Shown here: piece by piece, positions 44,020-51,831 of the stretch
How positions within the stretch are numbered: the first letter of the stretch is position 1
Layout of the letters: each line of letters starts with the position of its first letter
NCBI RefSeq assembly: GCF_030246845.1
Contig: NZ_CP126889.1
Span: forward strand, 5,327,001-5,391,000
DNA length: 64,000 nucleotides
Origin: Enhydrobacter sp.
GTDB taxonomy: Bacteria; Pseudomonadota; Alphaproteobacteria; Reyranellales; Reyranellaceae
Direction of reading: 5' to 3'
Program-made: the position numbers and the translations under genes
The notes under the pieces: generated by a model
Told to the model about the DNA's origin: nothing
The model's database searches: none
The model's input: only the letters and a program-made list of their open reading frames with translations

Positions 44020-44784
44020 TCAGCTCTTCTTCTTTCTCTTGTCGAAGGCGATGTCGCGCGGCCGGCCGGTCAGGTGCTCGCCGCTATCGACGACGATCGT
44101 ATCGCCGGTGAAGCTCGGCGTCGCCAGGACGAAGCGCAGCGCCCGCACCAGATCCTCGGTCGTGACCCCGACCCGCAGCGGATTGGCGGCGTGCTGCTCG
44201 GCGAAGCGCGCGTCGGTCTGGCTGCCGCTGCGCAGCGTCAGGCCCGGCGCGATGCCGGCGACGCGCAGCCGCGGCGCGAAGGCCTGGGCGAGCAGCGTCG
44301 TCAGGCCCTGCAGGCCGATCTTGGAGAGCGTGTAGGTCAGGAAATCGGGGTTGAGGTTGAACAGCTTCTGGTCGAGCAGGTTCACGATCACGCCGGTCTC
44401 GCCCTCGGGAAGCTGCCGCGCCAGCGCCTGCGACAAAAGCAGCGGCGCGCGCAGGTTGACCGCCATGTGCCGGTCGAAGCCGGCGGCCGTCGCGGTCGGC
44501 ACGCGATCGAGCTGGAACAGCGAGGCGTTGTTCACCAGACAGACGAGCCGCACGCCGGGCGCGCGGCAGCGTGCCACCAGCGCCTCGGCCTGCCTTGCGG
44601 AGGCGAGGTCGGCCCGCACCGCCTTCGCCCGCCCGCCGGCCTCGACGATCGCCGCCACCGTCTGGCGCGCGCCCTCGGCAGCGCGATTGTGATGCACGAA
44701 CACGAAATACCCTTCCGCCGCCAGCGCGCGCGCCAGCGCGCGGCCGATCCTGATACCCGCCCCCGTGACCAGCGCGCCTTTCAT
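44020..44784 (-). CDS. SDR-family oxidoreductase, FolM-like dihydromonapterin/pteridine reductase
   Basis: 254-residue short-chain dehydrogenase with ALVTGAGIRIGRALARALAAEGYFVFVHHNR; the TGxxxRIG variant and the HHNR pattern (Arg for NADPH) are typical of pteridine reductase/FolM proteins. NNAS, catalytic Tyr in TYTLSKIGL (YxxxK), and AGIAPGLT follow. Adjacent folB strengthens a pteridine role. First gene of the operon; repeat B3 lies just upstream of its start. Confidence 0.85.
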   Translation of the reverse strand: MKGALVTGAGIRIGRALARALAAEGYFVFVHHNRAAEGARQTVAAIVEAGGRAKAVRADLASARQAEALVARCRAPGVRLVCLVNNASLFQLDRVPTATAAGFDRHMAVNLRAPLLLSQALARQLPEGETGVIVNLLDQKLFNLNPDFLTYTLSKIGLQGLTTLLAQAFAPRLRVAGIAPGLTLRSGSQTDARFAEQHAANPLRVGVTTEDLVRALRFVLATPSFTGDTIVVDSGEHLTGRPRDIAFDKRKKKS

Positions 44785-44792
44785 TTCAGGAT

Positions 44793-44842
44793 GGACCGCG
44801 CGCTTCCAGCGCGCTCATGAGCGAGCCGGAGGCTCGCGGTCC
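44793..44842 (+). repeat. Dispersed repeat family B, copy B3
   Basis: Outer GGACC/GGTCC; side hairpins GCGCGC-ttcca-GCGCGC and GCGAGCC-gga-GGCTCGC around TCATGA. Both side stems are fully paired. It lies in the divergent gap before a plus-strand oxidoreductase; a half-copy of family A (CCCGGGATGACAC) follows at 44881-44893. Confidence 0.88.
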
Positions 44843-44966
44843 GGAAGAACATGAGCGTCCACCCCTGAGAGTGCGACAAGCCCGGGATGACACAAAAGGA
44901 GCTGGAAGGCGGCGGGAATATTCGTCTCACTGGTCTACTCACCGCGGTCTCTCTAGCATGCGCGCC

Positions 44967-46088
44967 ATGAGTTCGTCCTCGTTCGAAAGCGCCGATTGCG
45001 TCGTGGTCGGCGCCGGTGTCGTGGGGCTCGCGGTGGCGCGCGCCCTTGCCCTCGCCGGCCGTGAGGTCATCGTCGTCGAGGCGGCCGACTCGATCGGCAC
45101 CGAGACCTCGTCGCGCAATTCCGAAGTCATCCATGCCGGCATCTACTATCCCAGAGGCAGCCTGATGGCGCGCACCTGCGTGGCCGGCCGGCGCCTTCTC
45201 TATGCCTACTGCAAGGAGCACGGCGTGCCGCACCTCAATTGCGGCAAGCTGATCGTCGCCACCAGCGAGGCCGAGAGCGAGAAGCTGGCTGAGATCAAGG
45301 GCCGTGCCGAGGCCAACGGCGTGGAAGGCATGCGGCTGCTGGGCGCGGCCGACGCGATGGCCCTCGAGCCCAACCTGAAATGCACCGCCGCCCTGCTCTC
45401 GCCCGCGACCGGCATCGTCGACAGTCACGGCTACATGCTGGCGCTGCAGGGCGACGCCGAGGAGAACGGCGCGATGTTCGCCTTCCTGAGCCCGGTCGAG
45501 CGCGGCCGCGTGAGCGAGGACGGCATCGAGCTCGAGGTCGGCGGAACCGAGCCGATGAAGCTTCGTTGCCGTCTGGTGGTGAACGCGGCCGGCCTCCACG
45601 CGCCCCTGCTTGCCCGCAAGCTCGAGGGCATGCCCAAGGAACGCATCCCCGAACCTTACTACGCCAAGGGCAACTATTTCACGCTGACCGGAAAGTCGCC
45701 ATTCTCGCGCCTGATCTATCCCGTTCCGGTGCCGGGCGGGCTCGGTGTGCACATCACGGTCGATCTCGGCGGCCAGGCGAAGTTCGGGCCCGACGTCGAA
45801 TGGATCGACGGCATCGACTACACGGTCGATCCGCATCGCGCCGACAAGTTCTATGCGGCCGTGCGCCGCTACTGGCCCGGGCTGAAGGACGGCGCGCTGC
45901 AGCCGGGCTATGCCGGCATCCGGCCCAAGATCGTGCCGCAGGGCGCACCGGCGCAGGATTTCGTGCTCCAGGGGCCGGCCGAGCACGGCGTGCCCGGGCT
46001 GATCAACCTGTTCGGCATCGAATCGCCCGGCCTCACCGCCTCGCTGGCGCTCGCCGATCTCGTGCGCGCGCTGGCCGGCAACGCCTGA
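44967..46088 (+). CDS. NAD(P)/FAD-dependent oxidoreductase (L-2-hydroxyglutarate dehydrogenase-like)
   Basis: 373-residue DAO-family flavoenzyme. CVVVGAGVVGLAVARALALAG binds FAD, then ETSSRNSEVIHAGIYYP, characteristic of LhgO/L2HGDH relatives, and a C-terminal LINLFGIESPGLTASLALADLV. It likely oxidises a 2-hydroxyacid and passes electrons to quinone; the exact substrate is uncertain. Start at ATG 44967 is preferred because the frame before it crosses repeat B3; ATG 44958 is equally possible. Confidence 0.87.
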   Translation: MSSSSFESADCVVVGAGVVGLAVARALALAGREVIVVEAADSIGTETSSRNSEVIHAGIYYPRGSLMARTCVAGRRLLYAYCKEHGVPHLNCGKLIVATSEAESEKLAEIKGRAEANGVEGMRLLGAADAMALEPNLKCTAALLSPATGIVDSHGYMLALQGDAEENGAMFAFLSPVERGRVSEDGIELEVGGTEPMKLRCRLVVNAAGLHAPLLARKLEGMPKERIPEPYYAKGNYFTLTGKSPFSRLIYPVPVPGGLGVHITVDLGGQAKFGPDVEWIDGIDYTVDPHRADKFYAAVRRYWPGLKDGALQPGYAGIRPKIVPQGAPAQDFVLQGPAEHGVPGLINLFGIESPGLTASLALADLVRALAGNA

Positions 46089-46218
46089 CTGCGCCCGGGA
46101 CGACAAGGAGAATTCGTTCTGCGGAAGGCATGACCGGCATACGGTCGGTGGACTGGCAGGCCCGCCCCCGGTTCGCTAAATGCTCGGCGCGAGCGAATCC
46201 AGCGGGAGACCGGCAGAG

Positions 46219-47193
46219 ATGATCAAGACGCGTTTCACCGAGATGTTCGGCGTGCAGCATCCGATCGTGCAGGGCGGCATGCAGTGGGTCGGGCGCGCCG
46301 AGCTCACCTCGGCGGTCGCCAATGCCGGGGCGCTCGGCTTCCTCACCGGCCTCACCCAGCCGACGCCCGAGGATTTGCGCAAGGAGATCGAGCGCTGCCG
46401 CGAGATGACCGACAAGCCGTTCGGCGTGAACCTCACCATCCTGCCGACCCTGGTGCCGCGGCCCTATGACGAGTACATCGACGCGATCGTCGACTCCGGC
46501 ATCAAGATCGTCGAGACCGCCGGCAACAATCCCAAGCCCTTCCTGCCCAAGCTGAAGGCGGCAGGCATCAAGGTGATCCACAAATGCACCTCGGTGCGCC
46601 ACGGCATCTCGGCCGAGAAGGTCGGCGTCGACGCGATCTCGATGGACGGCTTCGAGTGCGCCGGCCACCCCGGCGAGGACGACGTCCCCAACCTCGTGCT
46701 GCTGCCCGCGGCGGCCAATGTCATCAAGATCCCGATGATCGCTTCGGGCGGCTTCGCCGACGCACGCGGCCTCGTCGCCGCGCTGGCGCTGGGCTGCGAG
46801 GGCATCAACATGGGCACGCGCTTCATGGCGACGAAAGAGGCGCCGATCCATCAGAAGGTGAAGGAGAAGATCGTCGCCTCCGACGAGCGCAGCACGGCGC
46901 TGATCCTGCGCACCATGCGCAACACCAGCCGCGTCTACGGCAACTCCGTCGCCAGGAAGGCGATCGAGATGGAAGGCGAAGGCAAGTCGATCGCCGAGAT
47001 CGGCCCTCACATCGCCGGCGCCAAGGGCAGGATCGTCTACGAGACCGGCGATCTCGAGCACGGCATCTGGTCCGCCGGCACCTGCATGGGCCTGATCCAC
47101 GACATCCCGACCTGCAAGGAGCTGGTCGAGCGCATCGTCGGCGAGGCCGAGGCGATGATCCGCGGCCGGCTCGCGCGGGCGATCGCGGCTTGA
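46219..47193 (+). CDS. Nitronate monooxygenase family protein
   Basis: 324-residue FMN TIM-barrel protein of the 2-nitropropane dioxygenase family. HPIVQGGMQWVGRAELTSAVANAGALGFLT at the N-terminus, IKVIHKCTSVRHG, DGFECAGHPGEDDVPN with the family His, then IPMIASGGFADARGL and GINMGTRFMATKEAP phosphate-binding motifs. Converts alkyl nitronates or acts as a related NADH:quinone reductase. ATG 46219 follows a GGGAG site. Confidence 0.92.
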   Translation: MIKTRFTEMFGVQHPIVQGGMQWVGRAELTSAVANAGALGFLTGLTQPTPEDLRKEIERCREMTDKPFGVNLTILPTLVPRPYDEYIDAIVDSGIKIVETAGNNPKPFLPKLKAAGIKVIHKCTSVRHGISAEKVGVDAISMDGFECAGHPGEDDVPNLVLLPAAANVIKIPMIASGGFADARGLVAALALGCEGINMGTRFMATKEAPIHQKVKEKIVASDERSTALILRTMRNTSRVYGNSVARKAIEMEGEGKSIAEIGPHIAGAKGRIVYETGDLEHGIWSAGTCMGLIHDIPTCKELVERIVGEAEAMIRGRLARAIAA

Positions 47194-47206
47194 TCCAGCA
47201 TCGAGG

Positions 47207-47282
47207 AAAGATCCCTCGCTTTCGCTCGGGATGATACATCCTTCTTTCCTGTGTCATCCCGAGGCGAAGCCGAGGGATCTTT
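47207..47282. repeat. Dispersed repeat family A, copy A7
   Basis: Inward topology, between convergent nitronate monooxygenase and VOC genes. The right unit has GGC-gaa-GCC at its centre, a paired variant. Confidence 0.88.
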
Positions 47283-47294
47283 GCTTTGCGCGTC

Positions 47295-48047
47295 CTACAC
47301 CAAATTGATCCGGCAGCCGCAGACCTCGACCTGGCCGACGCCGTGCTGCTTGTGGCGCTTCCTCGCCGCGGCGACGACGCGGTCGCGGTCGACCACGCGC
47401 ACGTCGTAGGCCGAGACGCCGGGCCCGCGCTCGTCGGCGATGGGCACGAAGCGGACCTCGCCGTCGTCGTCGAGACGGATGATGTCGTCCTTCGCCGGGC
47501 GGTTCAGGATCCTCGACCATAGCGCCGCCGCCTTGTCGGGATCGACGCACTGGATCTCGACGCCGGCGAGGCCGTTGGTGACGTCCGAGCGCGCATGCTT
47601 CAGCCAGTCCCTGGCCGCGGGCGGCCACCAGAGCTTCGGATCGGTGCCGGCCGGCGCGACCGTCTGGTCGAGCGACAGCAGAACGCCCGCGGTGTCGGCC
47701 GGATGGAAGTGCGTGTACTTGTATTCCGGCTGGTCCTTCTGCTCGACCGCGCGCACGCCGAGCGCCGTCACGCGCTCGCGCTCGGCGACGGCGTCGGCCA
47801 CCTGCAGGATCACCATGTAGCCGCCGTCGCCCTTGCGCCGCTCGATATAGCGGCCGGCCGAGGTGCCGTCGCGCGTCGGCGACACGATCTCGAGGAAATC
47901 GTGCCCCGTCGGGCAAACGACATTTGCCAGCCCCCACTTGGCCACGCCGGGATCGCGATAGGCGACCTCGAGGCCGAGCGTGTCGCAGAGCTCCTCGCGC
48001 GAGCTTTCGAGATCCCTGGCGACGAACACGCATTGCCGGAGCTTCAT
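47295..48047 (-). CDS. VOC-family (glyoxalase-like) protein
   Basis: 250 residues, two vicinal-oxygen-chelate half domains: LRQCVFVARDLESSREELCDTLGLEVAYRDPG begins the first, GLAGVEIQCVDPDKAAALWSRIL the second. Likely metal-dependent lyase, dioxygenase or binding protein; HFHPADTAGVLLSLDQ could carry ligands. Specific reaction unknown. Divergent from the LivM-like permease with 43 bases between starts. Confidence 0.82.
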   Translation of the reverse strand: MKLRQCVFVARDLESSREELCDTLGLEVAYRDPGVAKWGLANVVCPTGHDFLEIVSPTRDGTSAGRYIERRKGDGGYMVILQVADAVAERERVTALGVRAVEQKDQPEYKYTHFHPADTAGVLLSLDQTVAPAGTDPKLWWPPAARDWLKHARSDVTNGLAGVEIQCVDPDKAAALWSRILNRPAKDDIIRLDDDGEVRFVPIADERGPGVSAYDVRVVDRDRVVAAARKRHKQHGVGQVEVCGCRINLV

Positions 48048-48090
48048 GGCCTGCCTCCCAATTCCTGGCGTCGCGGTCTATGCTAGCGCC

Positions 48091-49047
48091 ATGCGGACCG
48101 TGGCGACCATGGCTTTCGTGGCAGCGGCCGCGCTCTCGTTCTGCTTCCCGAATTTCGTCGTCTTTCGCTTCGCCGAAGCCACGATCTGGGCGATCGCGCT
48201 TCTCGGCCTCGTGGTGCTGAGCGGCGTGAGCGGCCAGTTCACTTTCGCGCAGGCCGCGCTCTTCGGCATGGGCGGCTATGCGGCGGCGCTGCTCGTCAAC
48301 CATACCGTGCTGCCGGTCTATCTCGCCCTCGTCGTGGCCCCGCTGGTGGGCTTCGCCGCGGGCTACGGGCTCGGCCGCGTGGCGGGCGGCCACAGCCTGT
48401 GGACGCAGGCGCTGATCGGCTATGCGCTGGCCATCGCCTTCCCGCAGCTCCTGCGCTGGCGTGTGATCGAGCGCTGGACCGGCGGCGTTCAAGGTCTGTC
48501 GGTCGACGCCTTCGCCTCGCCATTCGCGTTCCTGAGCAATGACCGCTGGTCCTTCCTGATCGCCCTGTCGCTGCTCGCAGGCGGCGTCTGGGTGGCGGCC
48601 AACCTCGTCGCCAGCCGCTCCGGCCGCGCCCTGATGGCCGCCCGCGACCACGATCTCGCCGCCGCGGCGCAGGGCGTCAACGTCGTCCATCTGCGCGCAG
48701 CGGCATCGGGCATGGCGGGTGCCTATCTCGCGCTCGCCGGCTGCCTGTCGGCCTGCCAGTTCGGCTTCGTCGGGCCGACCGCCTACAACTTCGCGCTCTC
48801 GGTCCAGATGCTGTTCGGCGTCATCGTGGGCGGCATGTATTCCCTTTGGGGCGCCGTCATCGGCGGGGTGGTGCTGGAATTCCTGCCGGGCGTCGTCGCG
48901 AGCTGGGGCAAGGGCCTGTCGGCACTGCTCTACGCCGCCCTGATGATCGCCGCCATCGTGGCGATGCCGAGAGGCATCGCGGGGGCGATCACGAAATTCA
49001 AAGTCTACGTGGCCAAAAGAGCGACCGTGTCATCCCGAACGCGGTGA
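48091..49047 (+). CDS. Branched-chain amino acid ABC transporter permease (LivM-like), solitary
   Basis: 318-residue membrane protein with about nine helices. GVSGQFTFAQAALFGMGGYAAALL is the LivM signature and GRALMAARDHDLAAAAQGVNVVHLRAAASGMAGAYLALAG the cytoplasmic coupling loop. No livH, livF, livG or livK nearby. The last residues (TVSSRTR) and the stop come from repeat A8, so the C-terminal tail has been changed by the repeat. ATG 48091 is chosen. Confidence 0.88.
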   Translation: MRTVATMAFVAAAALSFCFPNFVVFRFAEATIWAIALLGLVVLSGVSGQFTFAQAALFGMGGYAAALLVNHTVLPVYLALVVAPLVGFAAGYGLGRVAGGHSLWTQALIGYALAIAFPQLLRWRVIERWTGGVQGLSVDAFASPFAFLSNDRWSFLIALSLLAGGVWVAANLVASRSGRALMAARDHDLAAAAQGVNVVHLRAAASGMAGAYLALAGCLSACQFGFVGPTAYNFALSVQMLFGVIVGGMYSLWGAVIGGVVLEFLPGVVASWGKGLSALLYAALMIAAIVAMPRGIAGAITKFKVYVAKRATVSSRTR

Positions 49048-49098
49048 GGGATCTTTGGCAATGCGATGAAAGATCCCTCGCGGCGCTCGGGATGACAC
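49027..49098. repeat. Dispersed repeat family A, copy A8
   Basis: Outward topology, between convergent genes. The left unit overlaps the last seven codons of the permease gene, and a base change (GCGGTGAGGG) creates its TGA stop. Confidence 0.9.
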
Positions 49099-49102
49099 GA
49101 GG

Positions 49103-49894
49103 TCAGTTCCCCTTGAACACCGGGGCGCGCTTCTCGACGAAGGCGCGGGCGGCTTCCTTGTGGTCGTTGGTCTCGCCGGTGCGGATCATGCGCGCGGCCT
49201 CGCTGTCGAGCGCCTCGGCGAGCGTCCCTTCCTCCGCGACCTTCATGTTCTTCTTCACGTGCCACCAGGCGACGCGCGGTCCCGCAGCGAGCTTCTTCGC
49301 GAAGGTCATGGTCTCGCTCTCGAGGTTCACATCCTCGATGACACGGTTGGCGAGCCCGAGCTTCTCCATCTGCTCGGCGTTCAGGATCTCGGCGGTGAAG
49401 TAGAGCTCGCGCGCCTTGGCCGTGCCGACCAGCTTGTGCAGGAAGTAGTGCGAGCCGAAATCGCCCGAGAAGCCGACTTTGGCGAAGGCGGTCGTCATGC
49501 GCGCGCTCTTCGCCGCGAAACGCATGTCGGCGGCCAGCGCGATCGAGAGGCCGGCGCCGGCGGCCACGCCGTTCACCATGGCGATGGTGGGCTTGCCCAT
49601 CTCGTGCAGCAGCTCCGAGACGCGCATGCGCTCGCGCAGGTCGTGGACCTTGTCCTCGTAGGTCTTGTCCTGGTCGCGCCCGGCCGCCATCGACTTCACG
49701 TCGCCACCGGCGCAGAAGGCCTTGTCGCCCGCCCCCCGCACCACCACGCAGCCGATCTCGCGCGAGCCCGCCGCCTCCTCGAGCGAGGAGCTCAGCGCCG
49801 TCATCATGTCGCGGCTGAGTGCGTTCATGGCGTCGGGCCGGTTGAACGTGAGCTTCATCACGCCATCCTCGACGGACTTGAGAAGATCGGGCAT
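49103..49894 (-). CDS. Enoyl-CoA hydratase/isomerase family protein
   Basis: 263-residue crotonase-fold protein: LTFNRPDAMNALSRDM, GAGDKAFCAGGDVKSMAAG (oxyanion hole), MVNGVAAGAGLSIALAADMRFA and a C-terminal AFVEKRAPVFKG. The usual hydratase Glu near AKVGFSGDFGSHYFLHKLVG is replaced, so isomerase, hydrolase or dehalogenase activity is possible. Divergent from another crotonase at 50009. Confidence 0.9.
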   Translation of the reverse strand: MPDLLKSVEDGVMKLTFNRPDAMNALSRDMMTALSSSLEEAAGSREIGCVVVRGAGDKAFCAGGDVKSMAAGRDQDKTYEDKVHDLRERMRVSELLHEMGKPTIAMVNGVAAGAGLSIALAADMRFAAKSARMTTAFAKVGFSGDFGSHYFLHKLVGTAKARELYFTAEILNAEQMEKLGLANRVIEDVNLESETMTFAKKLAAGPRVAWWHVKKNMKVAEEGTLAEALDSEAARMIRTGETNDHKEAARAFVEKRAPVFKGN

Positions 49895-49934
49895 GGGCTT
49901 CCTCCAGGATTGCGAATCGGGGTCGGGGCGGCGA

Positions 49935-49949
49935 TGGTTTCGTAAACCA
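49935..49949 (+). promoter_or_regulatory. Candidate operator between divergent enoyl-CoA hydratase genes
   Basis: TGGTTT-CGT-AAACCA, perfect 6-base arms, centred in the 114-base divergent gap. It might bind a TetR/GntR-type fatty-acid or aromatic-acid regulator; the regulator is not in the immediate neighbourhood. Confidence 0.4.
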
Positions 49950-50008
49950 CGCGGTCACGCAACGACATTCGGTCTTGCGTGGCGGAAATGCGAGAAGGAG
50001 CTCAGCGC

Positions 50009-50857
50009 ATGACCCACGAGACGACCTACGAGGCCCTGCAGACCGATCTGGCGGACGGCGTCATGACCGTGACGCTCGACCGCCCGGACAAGCTCAATGC
50101 CTTCGACACGACGATGAGCCGAGAGCTGATCGACTTCTTCCAGCGCATGAACGCGATGGACGAGGTACGGGCGATCGTGGTGACGGGCGCCGGCCGCGCC
50201 TTCTGCGCCGGCGCCGACATCTCGGGCGGCTGCGGCGCCTTCAAGGTCTGGAACGACGGCAGCAAGCCGCAGAAGCGCGAGGCGAAGGACTCGATCACGC
50301 TCGCGATCTTCAACTGCCTGAAGCCGATCGTGGCGGCGATCAACGGCGCGGCGGTCGGCGTCGGCATCACCATGTGCCTGCCGATGGACATCCGCATGAT
50401 GTCGACGAGCGCCAAGATCGGCTTCGTGTTCAAAAGGCGCGGCATGGCGATGGAGGCGGGCTCGTGCTGGTTCCTGCCGCGGCTGGTCGGCATGCAGCAG
50501 GCGCAGGAATGGGTGATGTCGGCCGAGCTGTTCGGCGCCGAGGAGGCGCTGAAGGGCGGTCTCGTGCGCTCCGTCCATGCGCCCGACGAGTTGCTGCCGG
50601 CCGCCCGCGCGCTGGCGCGCAAGTTTGCTGCCGGCAGCTCCTCCGCCGTCGCCGCCGCCGTCAATCGCCGGCTGATGTGGAGCATGTGGGGTGCACAGGA
50701 TCCGCTCGACGCCGTCACGCTCGACCTGCAGTGCGTCGGCTACCTGGCCGCGAGCGCCGATGCGCAGGAAGGCATCCGCTCCTTCTTCGAGAAGCGTGCC
50801 CCCAACTTCCCGCTCAGACCCAGCAAGGACATGCCGCCGTTCGGACCGTGGGCGTGA
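50009..50857 (+). CDS. Enoyl-CoA hydratase/isomerase family protein
   Basis: 282-residue crotonase: VTLDRPDKLNAFDTTMSRELIDF, GAGRAFCAGADISGG, AINGAAVGVGITMCLPMDIRM and AKIGFVFKRRGMAMEAGSCWFLPRLVGMQQAQEW, whose Glu in the EAGS segment fits the catalytic position. AAGGAG ribosome site. C-terminal FFEKRAPNFPLRP is typical. Exact acyl substrate unknown. Confidence 0.91.
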   Translation: MTHETTYEALQTDLADGVMTVTLDRPDKLNAFDTTMSRELIDFFQRMNAMDEVRAIVVTGAGRAFCAGADISGGCGAFKVWNDGSKPQKREAKDSITLAIFNCLKPIVAAINGAAVGVGITMCLPMDIRMMSTSAKIGFVFKRRGMAMEAGSCWFLPRLVGMQQAQEWVMSAELFGAEEALKGGLVRSVHAPDELLPAARALARKFAAGSSSAVAAAVNRRLMWSMWGAQDPLDAVTLDLQCVGYLAASADAQEGIRSFFEKRAPNFPLRPSKDMPPFGPWA

Positions 50858-50877
50858 CGCTGAGGGACCGCACATCG

Positions 50878-50950
50878 GTGTCATGCCGAGCGCAGCGAGG
50901 GATCTTTGGTGGACGCCGCGAAAGATCCCTCACTTCGTTCGGGATGACAC
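50878..50950. repeat. Dispersed repeat family A, copy A9
   Basis: Outward topology (GTGTCATGCCGAG left, GATGACAC right) between convergent crotonase and Rieske genes. Confidence 0.9.
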
Positions 50951-50964
50951 CATCATTGCAACGG

Positions 50965-51621
50965 TCAGATCTGCACGATCGAGCGGAGGTCGAAGTCGGA
51001 GCCGGGGCCCGGCGGATTCTCGCCGATGCGCAGGACCGTGTCCTTGACAAAACGATAGGGCGGCACGGGTAGGTTGTAGGGCGCCGGCACGCCCTTGAAG
51101 ACGCGGGCCGCCAGATCGTAGCGCGAGCCGTGGCAGGGGCAGAAGAAGCCGCCCGGCCAGCTCGGGCCGAGATCGCCGCCGGGCGCCGCCCTGAGCTGCG
51201 GGATGCAGCCGAGATGCGTGCAGATGCCGACGACGACCAGGTATTCCGGTTTGATCGAGCGGTGCCAGTTCCTGGCGTATTCGGGCTGCTGGAGGACGGT
51301 GGAGTCCGGGTCGGCGAGCAGGTCGGTGTCGCGCGCCTGTCGCAGCATGTCGAGCGCGGCGGGCGTGCGATGCATGATGAAGATCGGCCGGCTGCGCCAG
51401 AGCACCGTGATCTGCTGGCCGCCCTGCACCTTCGAGATGTCGACATCGACGGGCGCGCCCGCCGCGATCACGTCGGCGGCGGGATTGAGAGAGTTTATGA
51501 AGGGCCAGGCGGTGGCGATGGCGCCGACCGCGGTCATGGCGCCCGCCGCCGCGAGCAGGAAGTCGCGGCGTGTCGCCTCGACGGGAGGGAACTTTTCGAC
51601 CTGGTCTGTCATCTCAGCCAT
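50965..51621 (-). CDS. petA: Ubiquinol-cytochrome c reductase iron-sulfur (Rieske) subunit
   Basis: 218-residue Rieske protein of complex III. Twin-arginine anchor ATRRDFLLAAAGAMTAVGAIATAWPF (about 17-41), cluster motifs CTHLGC at 134-139 and CPCHGS at 161-166, and the C-terminal VPPYRFVKDTVLRIGE. All cluster ligands are intact. Normally first gene of petABC (fbcFBC), but here no cytochrome b or c1 gene follows; downstream is repeat A9 and a convergent crotonase. Start among MRAM/MAEM/MTDQ is uncertain by a few residues. Confidence 0.92.
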   Translation of the reverse strand: MAEMTDQVEKFPPVEATRRDFLLAAAGAMTAVGAIATAWPFINSLNPAADVIAAGAPVDVDISKVQGGQQITVLWRSRPIFIMHRTPAALDMLRQARDTDLLADPDSTVLQQPEYARNWHRSIKPEYLVVVGICTHLGCIPQLRAAPGGDLGPSWPGGFFCPCHGSRYDLAARVFKGVPAPYNLPVPPYRFVKDTVLRIGENPPGPGSDFDLRSIVQI

Positions 51622-51831
51622 CGCTCGCATCAGACATCGGTCGCCGCCGGGCGACGGCAAGATGGTGTGATGTTCGGACGCGCGACTGCCTGCGACGCCG
51701 CCGCTCGACGGCGCCGGCAACCTTTTGCCGTTCCCCGCGTTCGCCGTGCCACGATACGAATTTCAGTCGCTATGACGGCTTGGAAGCCTGCCGCGTCGGG
51801 CGTCTAATGACGGCCTCGACGGAGGCCGCCC

